Shown piece by piece: positions 55,004 to 64,000 of a stretch of 64,000 bases of DNA. This DNA is from CAJXTB01 sp047626195 (lineage in GTDB: Bacteria > Myxococcota_A > UBA796 > GCA-2862545): the NCBI GenBank assembly GCA_047626195.1, contig JBLHSN010000001.1, positions 7,160-71,159 of the forward strand. Reading direction: 5' to 3'. How positions within the stretch are numbered: the stretch's first letter is position 1; the number at the start of each line of letters is the position of its first letter. Below the pieces are notes generated by a model. It searched no databases and was not told the DNA's origin. It saw only the letters and a program-made list of their open reading frames with translations. Made by a program: the position numbers and the translations under genes.

Positions 55004-56282
55004 GCGTACTCTCACTTTTAATCGTGTCGTGGGTTCCGGTGCGATGGGCTCGGTGTATCACGCCGAGTTGCGCGCTCCGCACGGGTTCCGTCGGGCCTGT
55101 GCCGTGAAGGTCATGAAGCCGGTCGGCGGTGAGCACGCACATCTCGTCGAGCGGATGCGAGATGAGGCGCGGTTGCTCGGCCTATTGCACGACGAGCAGA
55201 TTCTTGGCGTCAGCGAGCTGCTGCGCGTCAATGGGCAGGATGCGGTTGTCATGGAGTTCGTGGAAGGGGCGGATCTGAGCGAACTTCGCGCCATTGCGCC
55301 CATGCCGCCACGGGCATTGGCTGAGCTTGGAGCCGAGCTTGCTGGCACCCTGTACCGTGCGCATACGGCGATGCATCCGAGCACTGGGGAACATCTGCAT
55401 GTCATTCACCGCGATGTGAAGCCAGCGAACATCATGATTACGTCCCGCGGCGGCGTGCGTCTGCTGGACTTTGGCGTGGCGCGCGCGGTTTTTGGAGGCC
55501 GTGAAGCGCAGACGCGTGGCTTGGTTCTGGGGACGTTCAACTACTTCCCACCGGAAATCATCCTCGGAGCGGATCCCACACCAGCCGTCGACATCTACGG
55601 CTTGGGCATTTCCTTGTGGGAGTGTGCGGCTCGGGAGGAGTGGGGCACGCCGGTCATGCAGCAGTCGCGCTTTGAGCGTCGTGTCGAGCGTCGGCTCACT
55701 GGGCTGGCCGATGGCTACGCACCCTTGGCCTCGGTGCTTCGTGCAATGCTGCAGTTCGAGCCCGAAGACCGCCCCAGTGGGGATGCGGTTGAGGCCCAGC
55801 TGCTTGCCATTGCCGATGAACTGGCGGGGGCAGGGCTGCGCACGTGGTCGCGCAAGGTGGTGCCAAAGTCGATGGCCTCGCGCACGGTTGAAGCGCCGGA
55901 CGATGATCTGACGGGACGCACCTTTGATGTTGAGGCAGACACGCCCACAGACACGACGATGACGCCGATTGATGTGTTTGAAGAGTCCCCGCCTGAGGCA
56001 CCGAGCGTCGGGCCACAGCCTGTCGAGACTCGCTGGGTGAGCAACTCGGGCCGAGTCGGTGTCGAACAAGCGCGCACCGGTCACTCCGGTTCGCGAGCCT
56101 CAAAACCGCAGTCCGCCGGTTCCTTGTCGCCTGCAGCTTCCACTGACATGCCGAAACGCCGAAAGAGTCGCGGGGGGCCTCCGCTGTGGGTGGTCGTAGC
56201 CCTTGGCGGTCTTGGCGGTCTGCTGATCGGCGTGTTCTTGCTGCTCGTCCTCATCGTCTTTGCGGTCGCCGTAAACGGCTAG
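55002..56282 (+). CDS. Membrane Ser/Thr protein kinase
   Basis: The 426-residue protein starts at ATG 55002, immediately before the Gly-rich loop (VVGSGAMGSVY). Kinase landmarks follow: Lys in CAVKVMKP (about 36), HRDVKPANIMI (about 138), DFGVARA (about 157), GTFNYFPPE (about 178), and DIYGLG. After the catalytic domain (to about 275) comes a Thr/Pro/Ser linker and a single C-terminal helix (LWVVVALGGLGGLLIGVFLLLVLIV split by Gly). The kinase domain would face the cytoplasm. Its start codon overlaps the divergent carboxypeptidase start and its stop overlaps that of yqgE, so almost no private regulatory DNA is available. Confidence 0.88.
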   Translation: MRTLTFNRVVGSGAMGSVYHAELRAPHGFRRACAVKVMKPVGGEHAHLVERMRDEARLLGLLHDEQILGVSELLRVNGQDAVVMEFVEGADLSELRAIAPMPPRALAELGAELAGTLYRAHTAMHPSTGEHLHVIHRDVKPANIMITSRGGVRLLDFGVARAVFGGREAQTRGLVLGTFNYFPPEIILGADPTPAVDIYGLGISLWECAAREEWGTPVMQQSRFERRVERRLTGLADGYAPLASVLRAMLQFEPEDRPSGDAVEAQLLAIADELAGAGLRTWSRKVVPKSMASRTVEAPDDDLTGRTFDVEADTPTDTTMTPIDVFEESPPEAPSVGPQPVETRWVSNSGRVGVEQARTGHSGSRASKPQSAGSLSPAASTDMPKRRKSRGGPPLWVVVALGGLGGLLIGVFLLLVLIVFAVAVNG

Positions 56283-56878
56283 GCGTCGATGGGCTGCATC
56301 CACACGGTAGTGGGGGTCAATCCAAGACTCGCTAGCGCCCGTTCGTAGGCAGTCTCACGGTCCCCGCCCAAGATGAGGTCGGGGTCGATGTCAGCGAATA
56401 GCCACCCGCCAGTCTCAATCTCATGATCCAGCTGTCCAGGGCCCCAGCCGGCGTAGCCTAAGCACAATACAAGGTCTGCACGTTGGCGGAGAAGGGTGGC
56501 GAGGGCGTCGTTGCTGCGAGTCACAGTGATGCCTTGCCCGACCAGCCACACCTCACTGCCGCTCACTTCGCCGGTGGTCACCACAGTTCCGCTGTCGGTC
56601 TCGACAGGACCGCCCCAGCTGATGTGGCCATTCGTATAGTCCGATAGGTCAACGTCTTCGACGGTCAGGACCTCATCGAGGGTGTGCGCAACCGGACGGT
56701 TCACAATGACGCCAACGGCCCCTTCTTCGTCGTGGTGCCACAGCAGAACAAGCGTCCGCTCAAAGAAGGGGTCCTTCATCTGAGGCGACGCAATGAGCAA
56801 TATGGGTTCTAGGCCGTTCTTAGCCAGGGAGACCGTACTCCTGAGCTCGCGTGAACACCGGTTCGCCGGTGCCATCAA
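56279..56878 (-). CDS. YqgE/AlgH family protein
   Basis: The 199-residue product (or about 182 from a later start) shows the DUF179 core: LLIASPQMKDPFFERTLVLL, VGVIVNRP, ISWGGPVE, and LCLGYAGWGPGQLDHEI with WLFAD. The role is not settled. ATG 56878 would overlap clpX by 59 bases. A CTG at 56827 with AGGAG ten bases upstream is a second candidate, since homologs begin only about eight residues before LIASP. It is convergent with the kinase gene; both stop codons lie in one CTAG. Confidence 0.85.
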   Translation of the reverse strand: MMAPANRCSRELRSTVSLAKNGLEPILLIASPQMKDPFFERTLVLLWHHDEEGAVGVIVNRPVAHTLDEVLTVEDVDLSDYTNGHISWGGPVETDSGTVVTTGEVSGSEVWLVGQGITVTRSNDALATLLRQRADLVLCLGYAGWGPGQLDHEIETGGWLFADIDPDLILGGDRETAYERALASLGLTPTTVWMQPIDA

Positions 56879-58085
56879 CGCACTCTTGTGTGATCAATAC
56901 TTCGGAGACCCCTTCGATAGATGGGACCTCGTACATGACGTCGAGCATGACCGTCTCGATGATGGCACGCAGCCCACGGGCGCCGGCCTTCCGAGTTTGC
57001 GCTCTGTCGGCAATGGCGGCGATAGCTCCGTCTGTGAACCGGAGCTTGACCTTCTCGTACTTGAACAGCTTGACGTACTGCTTGATGAGCGCGTTCTTCG
57101 GCTCGGTCAAGATGTGCACAAGGTCCTCAGTACGCAGCGGATTCATCACGGCAATGACCGGCAACCGACCGATAAACTCAGGAATCAGACCGAAGCGTTC
57201 GAGGTCTTCGTTCTTTAGATGGTTGAAGAGCTCCGTGCGCTCCAAGTACTTGACTTCGACATTGTCTTCTTCAGCGCGGGAGAATCCGACCGAGCGGCGT
57301 CCGAGACGCTGCTCGATGATGCGCTCCATCCCTTCGAAGCTACCCCCAACAATGAACAAGATGCTCGTGGTGTCGATCTGCACTTGTTCTTGATTGGGCA
57401 GGCGCTTGTTGCCCTTGACCTGGATGTTGGCGACGGTGCCTTCCAGAATCTTGAGCAGCGCTTGTTGGACGCCTTCGCCGGAGACGTCACGGGAGACCGA
57501 TGACGTAGCTCCCTTCCGGGTCAGCTTGTCAATTTCGTCGACGTAGATGATGCCGCGAAGGGTACGCTCGACGTTGTTATTCGCCGCTTGGAACAAGTTC
57601 AGAACAATGTTCTCGACGTCCTCGCCGACGTAGCCTGCTTCCGTAAGCGTAGTGGCGTCTGCGATGACGAAGGGAACATCTAAGAAACGTGCCAGCGTTT
57701 GGGCGAGCAGTGTCTTGCCTGTACCCGTAGGTCCGACGAGCAACACGTTGCTCTTTTGGATTTCGACATCGCTGTCGCCGGCGTTCGTGTTCGCTTCGAG
57801 CCGCTTGTAGTGGTTGTACACCGCCACAGCGAGCTTGCGCTTCGCTTGGTCTTGCCCAATGACGTACTGGTCCAAGTACGCTTTGATCTTGGCAGGAGAA
57901 GGCACACCACTGTGACCCCACGTCACCGGCTTTTGGTGTGAGTTCTCACGGATGATGTCTAAGCAGAGACGAATACATTCTGAGCAAATGTATACGTTCG
58001 GGCCCGCGACGATCTTGTCGACCTCACGCTGGGGCTTGTGACAGAACGAGCAGGAGAGCCCGCTAGGGTTGCTGTATTTTCCCAT
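56820..58085 (-). CDS. clpX: ATP-dependent Clp protease ATPase subunit ClpX
   Basis: This 421-residue AAA+ unfoldase delivers proteins to ClpP. Seen: N-terminal zinc-binding domain (CSFCHKPQ, YICSECIRLC), Walker A GPTGTGKT, pore loop GYVGEDVEN, Walker B IIYVDEIDK, RRSVGFS, the IPEFIGRLPV sensor/arginine-finger segment, and the C-terminal GARGLRAIIE. ATG 58085 follows GAGGAG. ClpP is not adjacent, unlike the common clpP-clpX arrangement; here clpX is followed by yqgE. Confidence 0.97.
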   Translation of the reverse strand: MGKYSNPSGLSCSFCHKPQREVDKIVAGPNVYICSECIRLCLDIIRENSHQKPVTWGHSGVPSPAKIKAYLDQYVIGQDQAKRKLAVAVYNHYKRLEANTNAGDSDVEIQKSNVLLVGPTGTGKTLLAQTLARFLDVPFVIADATTLTEAGYVGEDVENIVLNLFQAANNNVERTLRGIIYVDEIDKLTRKGATSSVSRDVSGEGVQQALLKILEGTVANIQVKGNKRLPNQEQVQIDTTSILFIVGGSFEGMERIIEQRLGRRSVGFSRAEEDNVEVKYLERTELFNHLKNEDLERFGLIPEFIGRLPVIAVMNPLRTEDLVHILTEPKNALIKQYVKLFKYEKVKLRFTDGAIAAIADRAQTRKAGARGLRAIIETVMLDVMYEVPSIEGVSEVLITQECVDGTGEPVFTRAQEYGLPG

Positions 58086-58248
58086 CAGCTCCTCGGGTCC
58101 GCGGTTAGCGGTACCGTCCCTGGTCCCATAGAGAATTCACTATAGGCGGCCACCTGGCCATGGTCAACGCGCGGTTGAGCGGTGGTCTGTACCCGGTTGG
58201 GCGCTAGCGTGCAGGGAGACATACGCGTACTATCGGTACACAAGGGGC

Positions 58249-59331
58249 GTGACTGAACGGATGGCTCTCGAATACTACAACACGCTCGGCATCCAAACGG
58301 ATGCAACACCTGACGATATCAAGCGTGCATTCCGAAAGATCGCTCGTGAATGCCACCCGGACGTGACGGGTAATGACCCGGTTGCGGCGGCACGATTCAA
58401 GGTGGTCCGCACCGCCTACGAGACACTTTCGGACCCAGACCAGCGAAAACGCTACGACCGGAAGGGTCAACGGCGCTCGGGTCCCAAGGGGTCTTTCTTC
58501 GATGCGTTCTACAAAAACACCGGTCGCCAAGGCGCCGGGGGCGGGCCTGCTCGCGGTGCCCATGATGCAGGTGGACATGACTCGACTCGCCAGGCCCGAC
58601 GGGACCCGAGAAATAACTTGGATCTGGACGACTTATTTGGTGACAACGCGGACTTTGGCTTCGCGGGCGGCGGAGGTGGCAGAAGCCGTGCGAAGACCTC
58701 GCATGAAGATCACAACCGCGCACGCTCCGGTGCCCAAGGTGCTGATGTCCACGTTCAGATAGATGTTCTCGAATCGATCGCCAAAACAGGTGGAAGCACA
58801 AGCGCCACTTATCAGCGGATGCAGCGCCCAGATTCTTGGGCGCCGGGAGACGCCGACCCAGGGCTGTCGAGTGTGAGAGACATCGCCGATATTCGAGTTC
58901 TACCAAACACGCACACCGGCCAAGTGCTGCGTGAGCGGGGACTTGGGGACGCGGGTCCCTACGGCGGTCCTTACGGCGACCTTCTTGCGCAGATTCGTGT
59001 TGTTGCCGACCCCCCAGGGTCTCGGTCCGCGCGACCACAACGAGATGCACCTGGGGCGAGCGTTCACGCCGAGCCGGTTGCCGAAGACTTGGTGGTGGAC
59101 GTGCCGGTCGCGAGTGCGGTCCTCGGAGGCCGCGTGTCGGTGATACTCGACAACAAGCCGGTCAGAGTCACTATTCCGGCAGGAACGTCATCGGGCACGC
59201 GCATGCGGCTGCGCGGCAAAGGTCCAGACGGCGCTGATCTGATGTTCCGCGTCCGTATTACTGTCCCGAAGACGCTCGATCCCGAGTCCATGCGGCTGAT
59301 GGAAGCGTTTGCCAAGCGAAACCCGAGCTAG
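58249..59331 (+). CDS. DnaJ-like co-chaperone with C-terminal substrate domain
   Basis: The 360-residue protein has a complete J-domain (YYNTLGIQTDATPDDIKRAF... with HPD in ARECHPDVTG, AYETLSDPDQRKRYD), a Gly/Ser/Arg-rich middle, and a C-terminal part resembling the DnaJ C domain (DVPVASAVLGGRVSVI, PAGTSSGTRMRLRGKG). It has no Cys-rich zinc repeats, as in CbpA-type proteins. It would stimulate DnaK. The start is GTG 58249 or ATG 58261; the first is closer to AAGGGG. Its stop shares a CTAG with the giant kinase gene stop on the other strand. Confidence 0.85.
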   Translation: MTERMALEYYNTLGIQTDATPDDIKRAFRKIARECHPDVTGNDPVAAARFKVVRTAYETLSDPDQRKRYDRKGQRRSGPKGSFFDAFYKNTGRQGAGGGPARGAHDAGGHDSTRQARRDPRNNLDLDDLFGDNADFGFAGGGGGRSRAKTSHEDHNRARSGAQGADVHVQIDVLESIAKTGGSTSATYQRMQRPDSWAPGDADPGLSSVRDIADIRVLPNTHTGQVLRERGLGDAGPYGGPYGDLLAQIRVVADPPGSRSARPQRDAPGASVHAEPVAEDLVVDVPVASAVLGGRVSVILDNKPVRVTIPAGTSSGTRMRLRGKGPDGADLMFRVRITVPKTLDPESMRLMEAFAKRNPS

Positions 59332-62300
59332 CTGTCCGGTACGCCATTCAACCCGTCCTGCAGGGTCTGGGCCAGTGCGTTTAGTCCGTAGGTCTTGGCT
59401 TCGGCGAGCCCTTCGGTCCACGCTTCGGCCGCGTCTTCCAGGGCACTGTGCTCGGCGTACAGACGACCGATGAGCCAGGCTCCCGTGGCGCTGGTCTCGG
59501 TGTCTTGCAGACGTTTGGCGACGATGCGGGCGGCCTGCAAGCGAGCGATGCCTTCGTCGTAGTCTTGCTGACCACGGATGTACCCGAGGTACACGTCATT
59601 GAGCGCTTGTCCGCCTTCCCAGGCAATATCTGTGGCGAGCTCGTGGCTTCGCTTAAAGGCGACCCACGCCTTGGCTAGGTCGTCGTTGCCAAAGTGCGCG
59701 TCGCCAATATTGTGGTGGTTGATGATGATGCCGCGCGGGTATCCGATGCCCTCGCGTGTTTGAAGGGCATTGCGGAACCACACCAAGGCTTCGTCGTAGC
59801 GCTTGTCGATGAGCGCGACGAGACCCCGGTTATTCTGCGCACGACCCAGAAGAATGCGGTCCGATGCGTGGGTAGCGGCTGCAAGGGCATCTTCCAGCAA
59901 AGGCGCGGCGTCGGCTCCGCGGCCAGCGCGAAGGTGTTGGTTGGCCAATCCCAGCAGGCAGCGTGCTCGTGCCGAAGGGTCCGAACCGGCAGTGGCAAGG
60001 GCTTCGCTCCACAGGGTGAGCGCGGCGTCGTTGCGACCCTGTTGAAAGGCGAGCTCAGCACGGGCTTCGAGGCAAGCGACAGATAATGCGGCATCGTCTT
60101 CAAACTGCAGCATGGCTTGAGCCTGTCGCAGATGGGCATTGGCTAGAACGGGCTTGCCACGATCCATATAGCTACGGCCGAGTGCAACATGAGTACGCAC
60201 TTCAATCCACGGCAGCGACGCATCGCTGGAGATGTCGAGAGCCAGCTGTAGCGCGCGTTCACCGCGCTTCCGGTCGCCACGCAGAATGAGCAATTTTCCA
60301 ATACGGAATCGGAGCATGGCTTCGCCTTGAGTGCGGGCATCCCAGGTTGAAGGGTTCTCGGCAGCGGCTTCGAGCCAGCGTAGACCGCGCGTGTAGGCGG
60401 AGAGAGCCCGTTCGATAAACTGGGCGGTTTCCAGTCGTCGCCCAGCCATATGCGCGTACCTCGCAGCATCGACGACCCGTCCACCCTCTGCGCAATGTGC
60501 CGCGAGGGTCTCGTACCAAGGCTCAAGACTGTCGGCGTAGAGGGTCTCCATAGCTACAGCCACGAGCAGGTGTTGGTCGCGTCGCTGCACCCCGAGAATG
60601 CCGTGCAGCACGCTGCGACGCACGAGCTCGGACACAAAGGCCCAGGTCTCTGGCCCTTCTTGTACGAGCAGATGGTGCCGTGTCAGGTCGTCGACGATGG
60701 TGCGAACGTCATCCATACCGGCGGCTTCAGCGAGAAGGCTGAGCGGGAAGTCAGCGCCGATGGTCGCAGCGAGCTGAAGGACTCCCTTGCTTGCAGAGTC
60801 GAGGGCATCGAGTCGACTGGTGACCAGAGCGTTGAGCGAGCCGGGAAGCCGTGGCGCCCGAACATTTGCGACATATTCGGCGACGCCGTCTTGGACCTCA
60901 ACTTGGCCACTCTCCACCAAGAATCGCAGCATCTCTTCCAGGTACAGCGCGTTGCCTTCGCACGTGCGAGACACGAACTCGAGTAGGTCCTCGCTGATGT
61001 CGTCCACACCGAGCGTATTGATGAGTAGACGACGTTGTGCGCGTCGATCGAATGCGCCCAGTGCGACAACGGGGCCGAGAGCCTCGAAGGCACTTGCGAC
61101 GGGTTCACGATGAGAAACGAGCCACAGGATGGGTACGTCGGCTGTGCGTTCTACGAGAGCGCTGTAGTGCTCGACTTCGGAGCTAGAGAGGCGCTCGGCA
61201 TCTTCGAGGGCGAAGACGATAGGGCTGACCTTGGACAAGGCCTTCACGAGCTTGGTCAGGACGACGATGACGGCTTGTGCGCGCGGTGGTTTTCCAGGTC
61301 CGCCCATGAAGCGAGCGATGATGGCGGTGTCTTCGGCGGCGAGTCCGAGTTCGGACAGGGTCGCTAGTGCGTCGACAGGATTGAGACCGTTTGCGTCTGC
61401 GCCCGTGATCAACCGAATCCAGTCGCGGAATGGTTCCATGGGGGGGTCGACGCCTCGGGGAGCGCAACGACCCACGTAGAACGGGACCCTACGCTTGTCA
61501 GCCAAGTCGCGAATTTCATGGAGGAAGCGTGACTTACCTGCGCCCACGGGGCCGGTCAGCGACAACGCGCTGCCCATTCCTTCGTCTAAGGCAACGAGCG
61601 CTTCGTGCAGAACATCGACCTCTTGTCCGCGTCTTAGCCATGACCCGCTGCGCGTGACGCGAAGCCCCCGCTTACGCCCCAGCATGGGCCAGGCATTCAC
61701 CGGTGCCTTCCCGCCCCGATTGGACAATTCAATGGGGGGGCCGAAGGTGAAGGCATCCCGTACGCTGTTGCGAGCGGCATCTGAGCACAGAATTTGCCCG
61801 TGGTCGGCGAGTCCAGACAGACGCCGGGCTAACCGTGTGGTGTCACCGCGCGGAAGGTAGTTGTGACGGCGACCCCGAATGCCACCAGTGACTTCTCCCT
61901 GGTGTATGCCTACGGCGAAGCTTACCGGAATGCCCTGCTCCCGAAGAAGCTTGGCGTCTTCACCGAGCGATGAGGCGAACTGCAGTGCGCTGATGCCATC
62001 TTCTTCGCGGGTAATGGGAACACCGAAGAGCACGATGATCTGGTCGTCTACGGCCCGTAGAATGCGTCCACCAAGCCGGTCTGCGGTGCGCGCGACGCGC
62101 CTGAGAAGTCGGAATTGGCGACGGAAGAGGTCTTCGGGTTCTAAGCGTAGCGACAAGTCGGTCAGGCCGTCGACGTCGACGACAACGGAGGTGACGGGCT
62201 TCCGTTCGGCATCGCTTGCCGGCAAGCGTCCCGGCCGCGGACCGTTCGAGGCGGTGGGAGTAGGGTCGGTATGTCCGAGGTCCTGCAGGTCCATTGCAAG

Positions 62301-63272
62301 ACTGCGCAGGTCAACGAGGGGTTGGGGGCGGCGTGCATCGACAGGAAAGGTGTGCGCCATCCACTTGGCAATCTCGGCATTTCCAGCCGGCTCACCATTC
62401 TTGAACAGCCAAGCGCGCAGGTCTTCTTCGAAGAGGGCCGCCGAGGCGTAGCGTTCATCCGGGTTCTTGGCCAAGGCCTTACGCACGACCTGCCACAGCC
62501 CTTCGTTCAGATCGACGCCTTCGTCTCTAGGGTCTGGAATGACCGCTTCGCGTACCCGGCGCAGCTTTTCGCTGGGGTCCGGGTCTTGAAACAGCCGATG
62601 CCCGACGATGAGCTCCCACAGTACAATGCCGGCGCTGTACACGTCTGTCCGGTGGTCGAAGGTGCCCCCTTCGGCTTGCTCGGGACTCATGTAGGCGTAT
62701 TTACCACCGCCAGGGCCGTCTCGAACGCCTTCAGTCTCGGACTGCACGGTGTTCATGAGGCGAGCGACGCCAAAGTCGACGAGCTTGGCCGAGCCGTCGA
62801 AGGTGATGACCACGTTGTGCGGGGAGACGTCTCTGTGAACCAAGCCGAGCAGGTTGCCGTCCGGGTCAGGGCGGGTGTGCGCGTAGTGCAAGCCGCGGAG
62901 TAATTCGGCAGTGATGGCCACACTGACTGGAATGGGCAGCCGTTCGTCGCGCGCTCGAAGTGTCTTCACGAGCCGGGTCAGGTCCCGTCCATGAAGGTGC
63001 TCCATGGCCATGTACCACGCCTCACCGACTCGTCCGAGGTCGTACACCTGCACCACATTGGCGTGGTTGAGTTGGACGCTGATGCGGGCTTCATGGATGA
63101 ACAACTGTACAAACTGGGGGTCTTTCGCCAGCTCGGCTCGAATACGCTTGATCACGAGTCGCTTCTCAAATCCGGCAATGCCGAAGCTGCGCGCCAGATA
63201 CACTTCGGCCATACCACCGGTCGCAATGCGCTCCAGAAGCTCGTACTTGCCGAATGATGCAGGAAACTCCAC
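59328..63272 (-). CDS. Giant Ser/Thr kinase-cyclase-AAA-TPR signalling protein
   Basis: The 1314-residue protein starts at GTG 63272 with AGGAG just upstream. Domains in order: Ser/Thr kinase (ATGGMAEVY loop; invariant Lys in RLVIKRIR; HRDVSPHNVV; DFGVARL; GGKYAYMSPEQ), a class III cyclase-like domain (VVVDVDGLTDLS, AVDDQIIVLFG), an AAA-type ATPase (P-loop GPVGAGKS, LEDAERLSSSE Walker B-like), then TPRs to the end (AHLRQAQAMLQFE, ARCLLGLANQHLR, YDEALVWFRNALQ). The cyclase has degenerate metal-site surroundings and may be regulatory only. HRDVSPHN in place of HRDxKPxN is typical of myxobacterial kinases. It lies divergent to the HtrA gene. Confidence 0.85.
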   Translation of the reverse strand: MEFPASFGKYELLERIATGGMAEVYLARSFGIAGFEKRLVIKRIRAELAKDPQFVQLFIHEARISVQLNHANVVQVYDLGRVGEAWYMAMEHLHGRDLTRLVKTLRARDERLPIPVSVAITAELLRGLHYAHTRPDPDGNLLGLVHRDVSPHNVVITFDGSAKLVDFGVARLMNTVQSETEGVRDGPGGGKYAYMSPEQAEGGTFDHRTDVYSAGIVLWELIVGHRLFQDPDPSEKLRRVREAVIPDPRDEGVDLNEGLWQVVRKALAKNPDERYASAALFEEDLRAWLFKNGEPAGNAEIAKWMAHTFPVDARRPQPLVDLRSLAMDLQDLGHTDPTPTASNGPRPGRLPASDAERKPVTSVVVDVDGLTDLSLRLEPEDLFRRQFRLLRRVARTADRLGGRILRAVDDQIIVLFGVPITREEDGISALQFASSLGEDAKLLREQGIPVSFAVGIHQGEVTGGIRGRRHNYLPRGDTTRLARRLSGLADHGQILCSDAARNSVRDAFTFGPPIELSNRGGKAPVNAWPMLGRKRGLRVTRSGSWLRRGQEVDVLHEALVALDEGMGSALSLTGPVGAGKSRFLHEIRDLADKRRVPFYVGRCAPRGVDPPMEPFRDWIRLITGADANGLNPVDALATLSELGLAAEDTAIIARFMGGPGKPPRAQAVIVVLTKLVKALSKVSPIVFALEDAERLSSSEVEHYSALVERTADVPILWLVSHREPVASAFEALGPVVALGAFDRRAQRRLLINTLGVDDISEDLLEFVSRTCEGNALYLEEMLRFLVESGQVEVQDGVAEYVANVRAPRLPGSLNALVTSRLDALDSASKGVLQLAATIGADFPLSLLAEAAGMDDVRTIVDDLTRHHLLVQEGPETWAFVSELVRRSVLHGILGVQRRDQHLLVAVAMETLYADSLEPWYETLAAHCAEGGRVVDAARYAHMAGRRLETAQFIERALSAYTRGLRWLEAAAENPSTWDARTQGEAMLRFRIGKLLILRGDRKRGERALQLALDISSDASLPWIEVRTHVALGRSYMDRGKPVLANAHLRQAQAMLQFEDDAALSVACLEARAELAFQQGRNDAALTLWSEALATAGSDPSARARCLLGLANQHLRAGRGADAAPLLEDALAAATHASDRILLGRAQNNRGLVALIDKRYDEALVWFRNALQTREGIGYPRGIIINHHNIGDAHFGNDDLAKAWVAFKRSHELATDIAWEGGQALNDVYLGYIRGQQDYDEGIARLQAARIVAKRLQDTETSATGAWLIGRLYAEHSALEDAAEAWTEGLAEAKTYGLNALAQTLQDGLNGVPDS

Positions 63273-63360
63273 GACGCTCCTGTAGCCGGAACCAACGGGC
63301 CTACCATCGCGTAACGCGTGTGAGCTTGCACTTGCGCCAATGTCAGACCAAGGTGCGGAC

Positions 63361-64000
63361 ATGTACGAATCGGAAATCAGTACCCCTGCGTGGACCCAGG
63401 GCTTCGCGTGGCTCGTCACGGGGGTGCTGGGGGGCGTGCTGATCGGCGTGCTGGTGTTTCGGACCGCGCCTGAACCCGTGGGGTGGACGTCCTACGCGGG
63501 GGTTTACCAAGCGGTGGCCCCGAGCGTGGTGAATGTGGCTGTAGACGGCGACTCGCTTGGCGTTGGCAGTGGTTTTGCGGTGGGAACCGACAAAGTGGTG
63601 ACCGCTCGGCACCTCGTTCAGGGCGCGGACAGTATCTCGGTCCTGGGTCTGGATGGCCTGGAGTACGAAGCCGCCGTGCTCGGGTCGGATGCTCGGACGG
63701 ACCTGGCACTACTCGATGTCCCCGGGGCATCTCTACAGCCGGTGCGACTAGGCCGAAGTCATACCTTGATGGTCGGTGATACGGTGTTGGCGATTGGAAA
63801 TCCTTACGGTCTTGGCCACAGTCTGGCGCAAGGGGTTGTTGGCGGGCAGCAGCGGTCGATGGATGGGGGAGATGGGAGCGCAGCCTTTGTTCAGCTGTCC
63901 ATTCCGCTCAATCCCGGCAACTCGGGCGGTCCCATCTTGGACGACAGCGGATTGGTTGTGGGCGTGCTCGCTGGGACCCACGCCCAGGGCCAGGCAATCG
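63361..64000 (+). CDS. DegP/HtrA-like serine protease, partial
   Basis: Open from ATG 63361 to the window edge (213 codons). An N-terminal membrane helix (FAWLVTGVLGGVLIGVLVF) anchors a trypsin-like domain with the full catalytic triad in order: His in VVTARHLVQG, Asp in ARTDLALLDV, and Ser in LNPGNSGGPIL. The C-terminal part, where PDZ domains would be, lies beyond the window. It acts on misfolded proteins in the periplasm. Divergent from the giant kinase across about 90 bases. Confidence 0.9.
   Translation, partial: MYESEISTPAWTQGFAWLVTGVLGGVLIGVLVFRTAPEPVGWTSYAGVYQAVAPSVVNVAVDGDSLGVGSGFAVGTDKVVTARHLVQGADSISVLGLDGLEYEAAVLGSDARTDLALLDVPGASLQPVRLGRSHTLMVGDTVLAIGNPYGLGHSLAQGVVGGQQRSMDGGDGSAAFVQLSIPLNPGNSGGPILDDSGLVVGVLAGTHAQGQAI

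Noticed and set aside
58138..58146. CACTATAGG, like the end of a T7 promoter
   Set aside because: Only nine bases match and there is no phage context; chance is enough.

Overview
The window looks like a chromosomal segment from a Myxococcota / deltaproteobacteria-like Gram-negative. The base composition is fairly GC-rich. There are eukaryotic-type Ser/Thr kinases with the HRDVSPHN variant, an exported carboxypeptidase with a MYXO-CTERM-like tail, FHA/AgmX-type TonB-like proteins, a TRAP transporter with a TatT lipoprotein, and many TPR and outer-membrane barrel proteins. I saw no insertion sequence, phage gene or CRISPR array. Most of the window is densely packed core and envelope genes.

Region by region. 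1-3.7 kb: the tail of ribA, then two convergent decayed two-component genes. One is a hybrid histidine kinase whose single reading frame is cut by four in-frame stops. 3.8-9.5 kb: an exported barrel protein, two tandem tRNA-Gly genes, pyrD with two adjacent CDP-alcohol phosphatidyltransferases, and divergent nadB. 9.5-17.6 kb: a long minus-strand run: TatT-DctP-DctQM TRAP transporter, alpha/beta hydrolase, pyrE, an exported protein, an M24 aminopeptidase and a zinc-ribbon membrane protein, mostly with start-stop overlaps. 17.7-21.8 kb: guaB, acetoacetyl-CoA synthetase, and an rplC gene isolated from other ribosomal protein genes.

21.9-41.6 kb, all on the minus strand, is the most interesting part. 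It looks like a trans-envelope machine related to the Myxococcus Glt (gliding) and Nfs (spore coat) systems. In transcription order: ExbB, ExbD, TonB, a TonB-dependent receptor carrying its own TonB C-terminal domain, a lipoprotein, two related outer-membrane barrels (A/B-like), a TPR protein (C-like), a 1060-residue TPR protein (D-like), a TPR lipoprotein (E-like), an AgmX-type protein without FHA, two small paralogous exported proteins, an FHA-TM-AgmX protein (G-like), and another barrel (possibly H-like). Three predicted terminators divide it into units. The A-B-C-D-E...G order resembles nfs, but the small protein pair and the FHA-less AgmX protein are features I cannot match to a described system.

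41.7-64 kb: tRNA-Cys, a very long class A penicillin-binding protein, a 1120-residue M16 metalloprotease with an 18-bp repeat tail, tRNA-Met, a small membrane protein, a barrel protein, a DUF507 protein, lipoproteins, an M14 carboxypeptidase, a membrane Ser/Thr kinase, YqgE, ClpX, a DnaJ-like co-chaperone, a giant kinase-cyclase-AAA-TPR protein, and the start of a DegP/HtrA-like protease. Here neighbouring genes overlap through palindromic start (CATG) or stop (CTAG) codons.

All functional calls rest on motifs read by eye. No database search was run.
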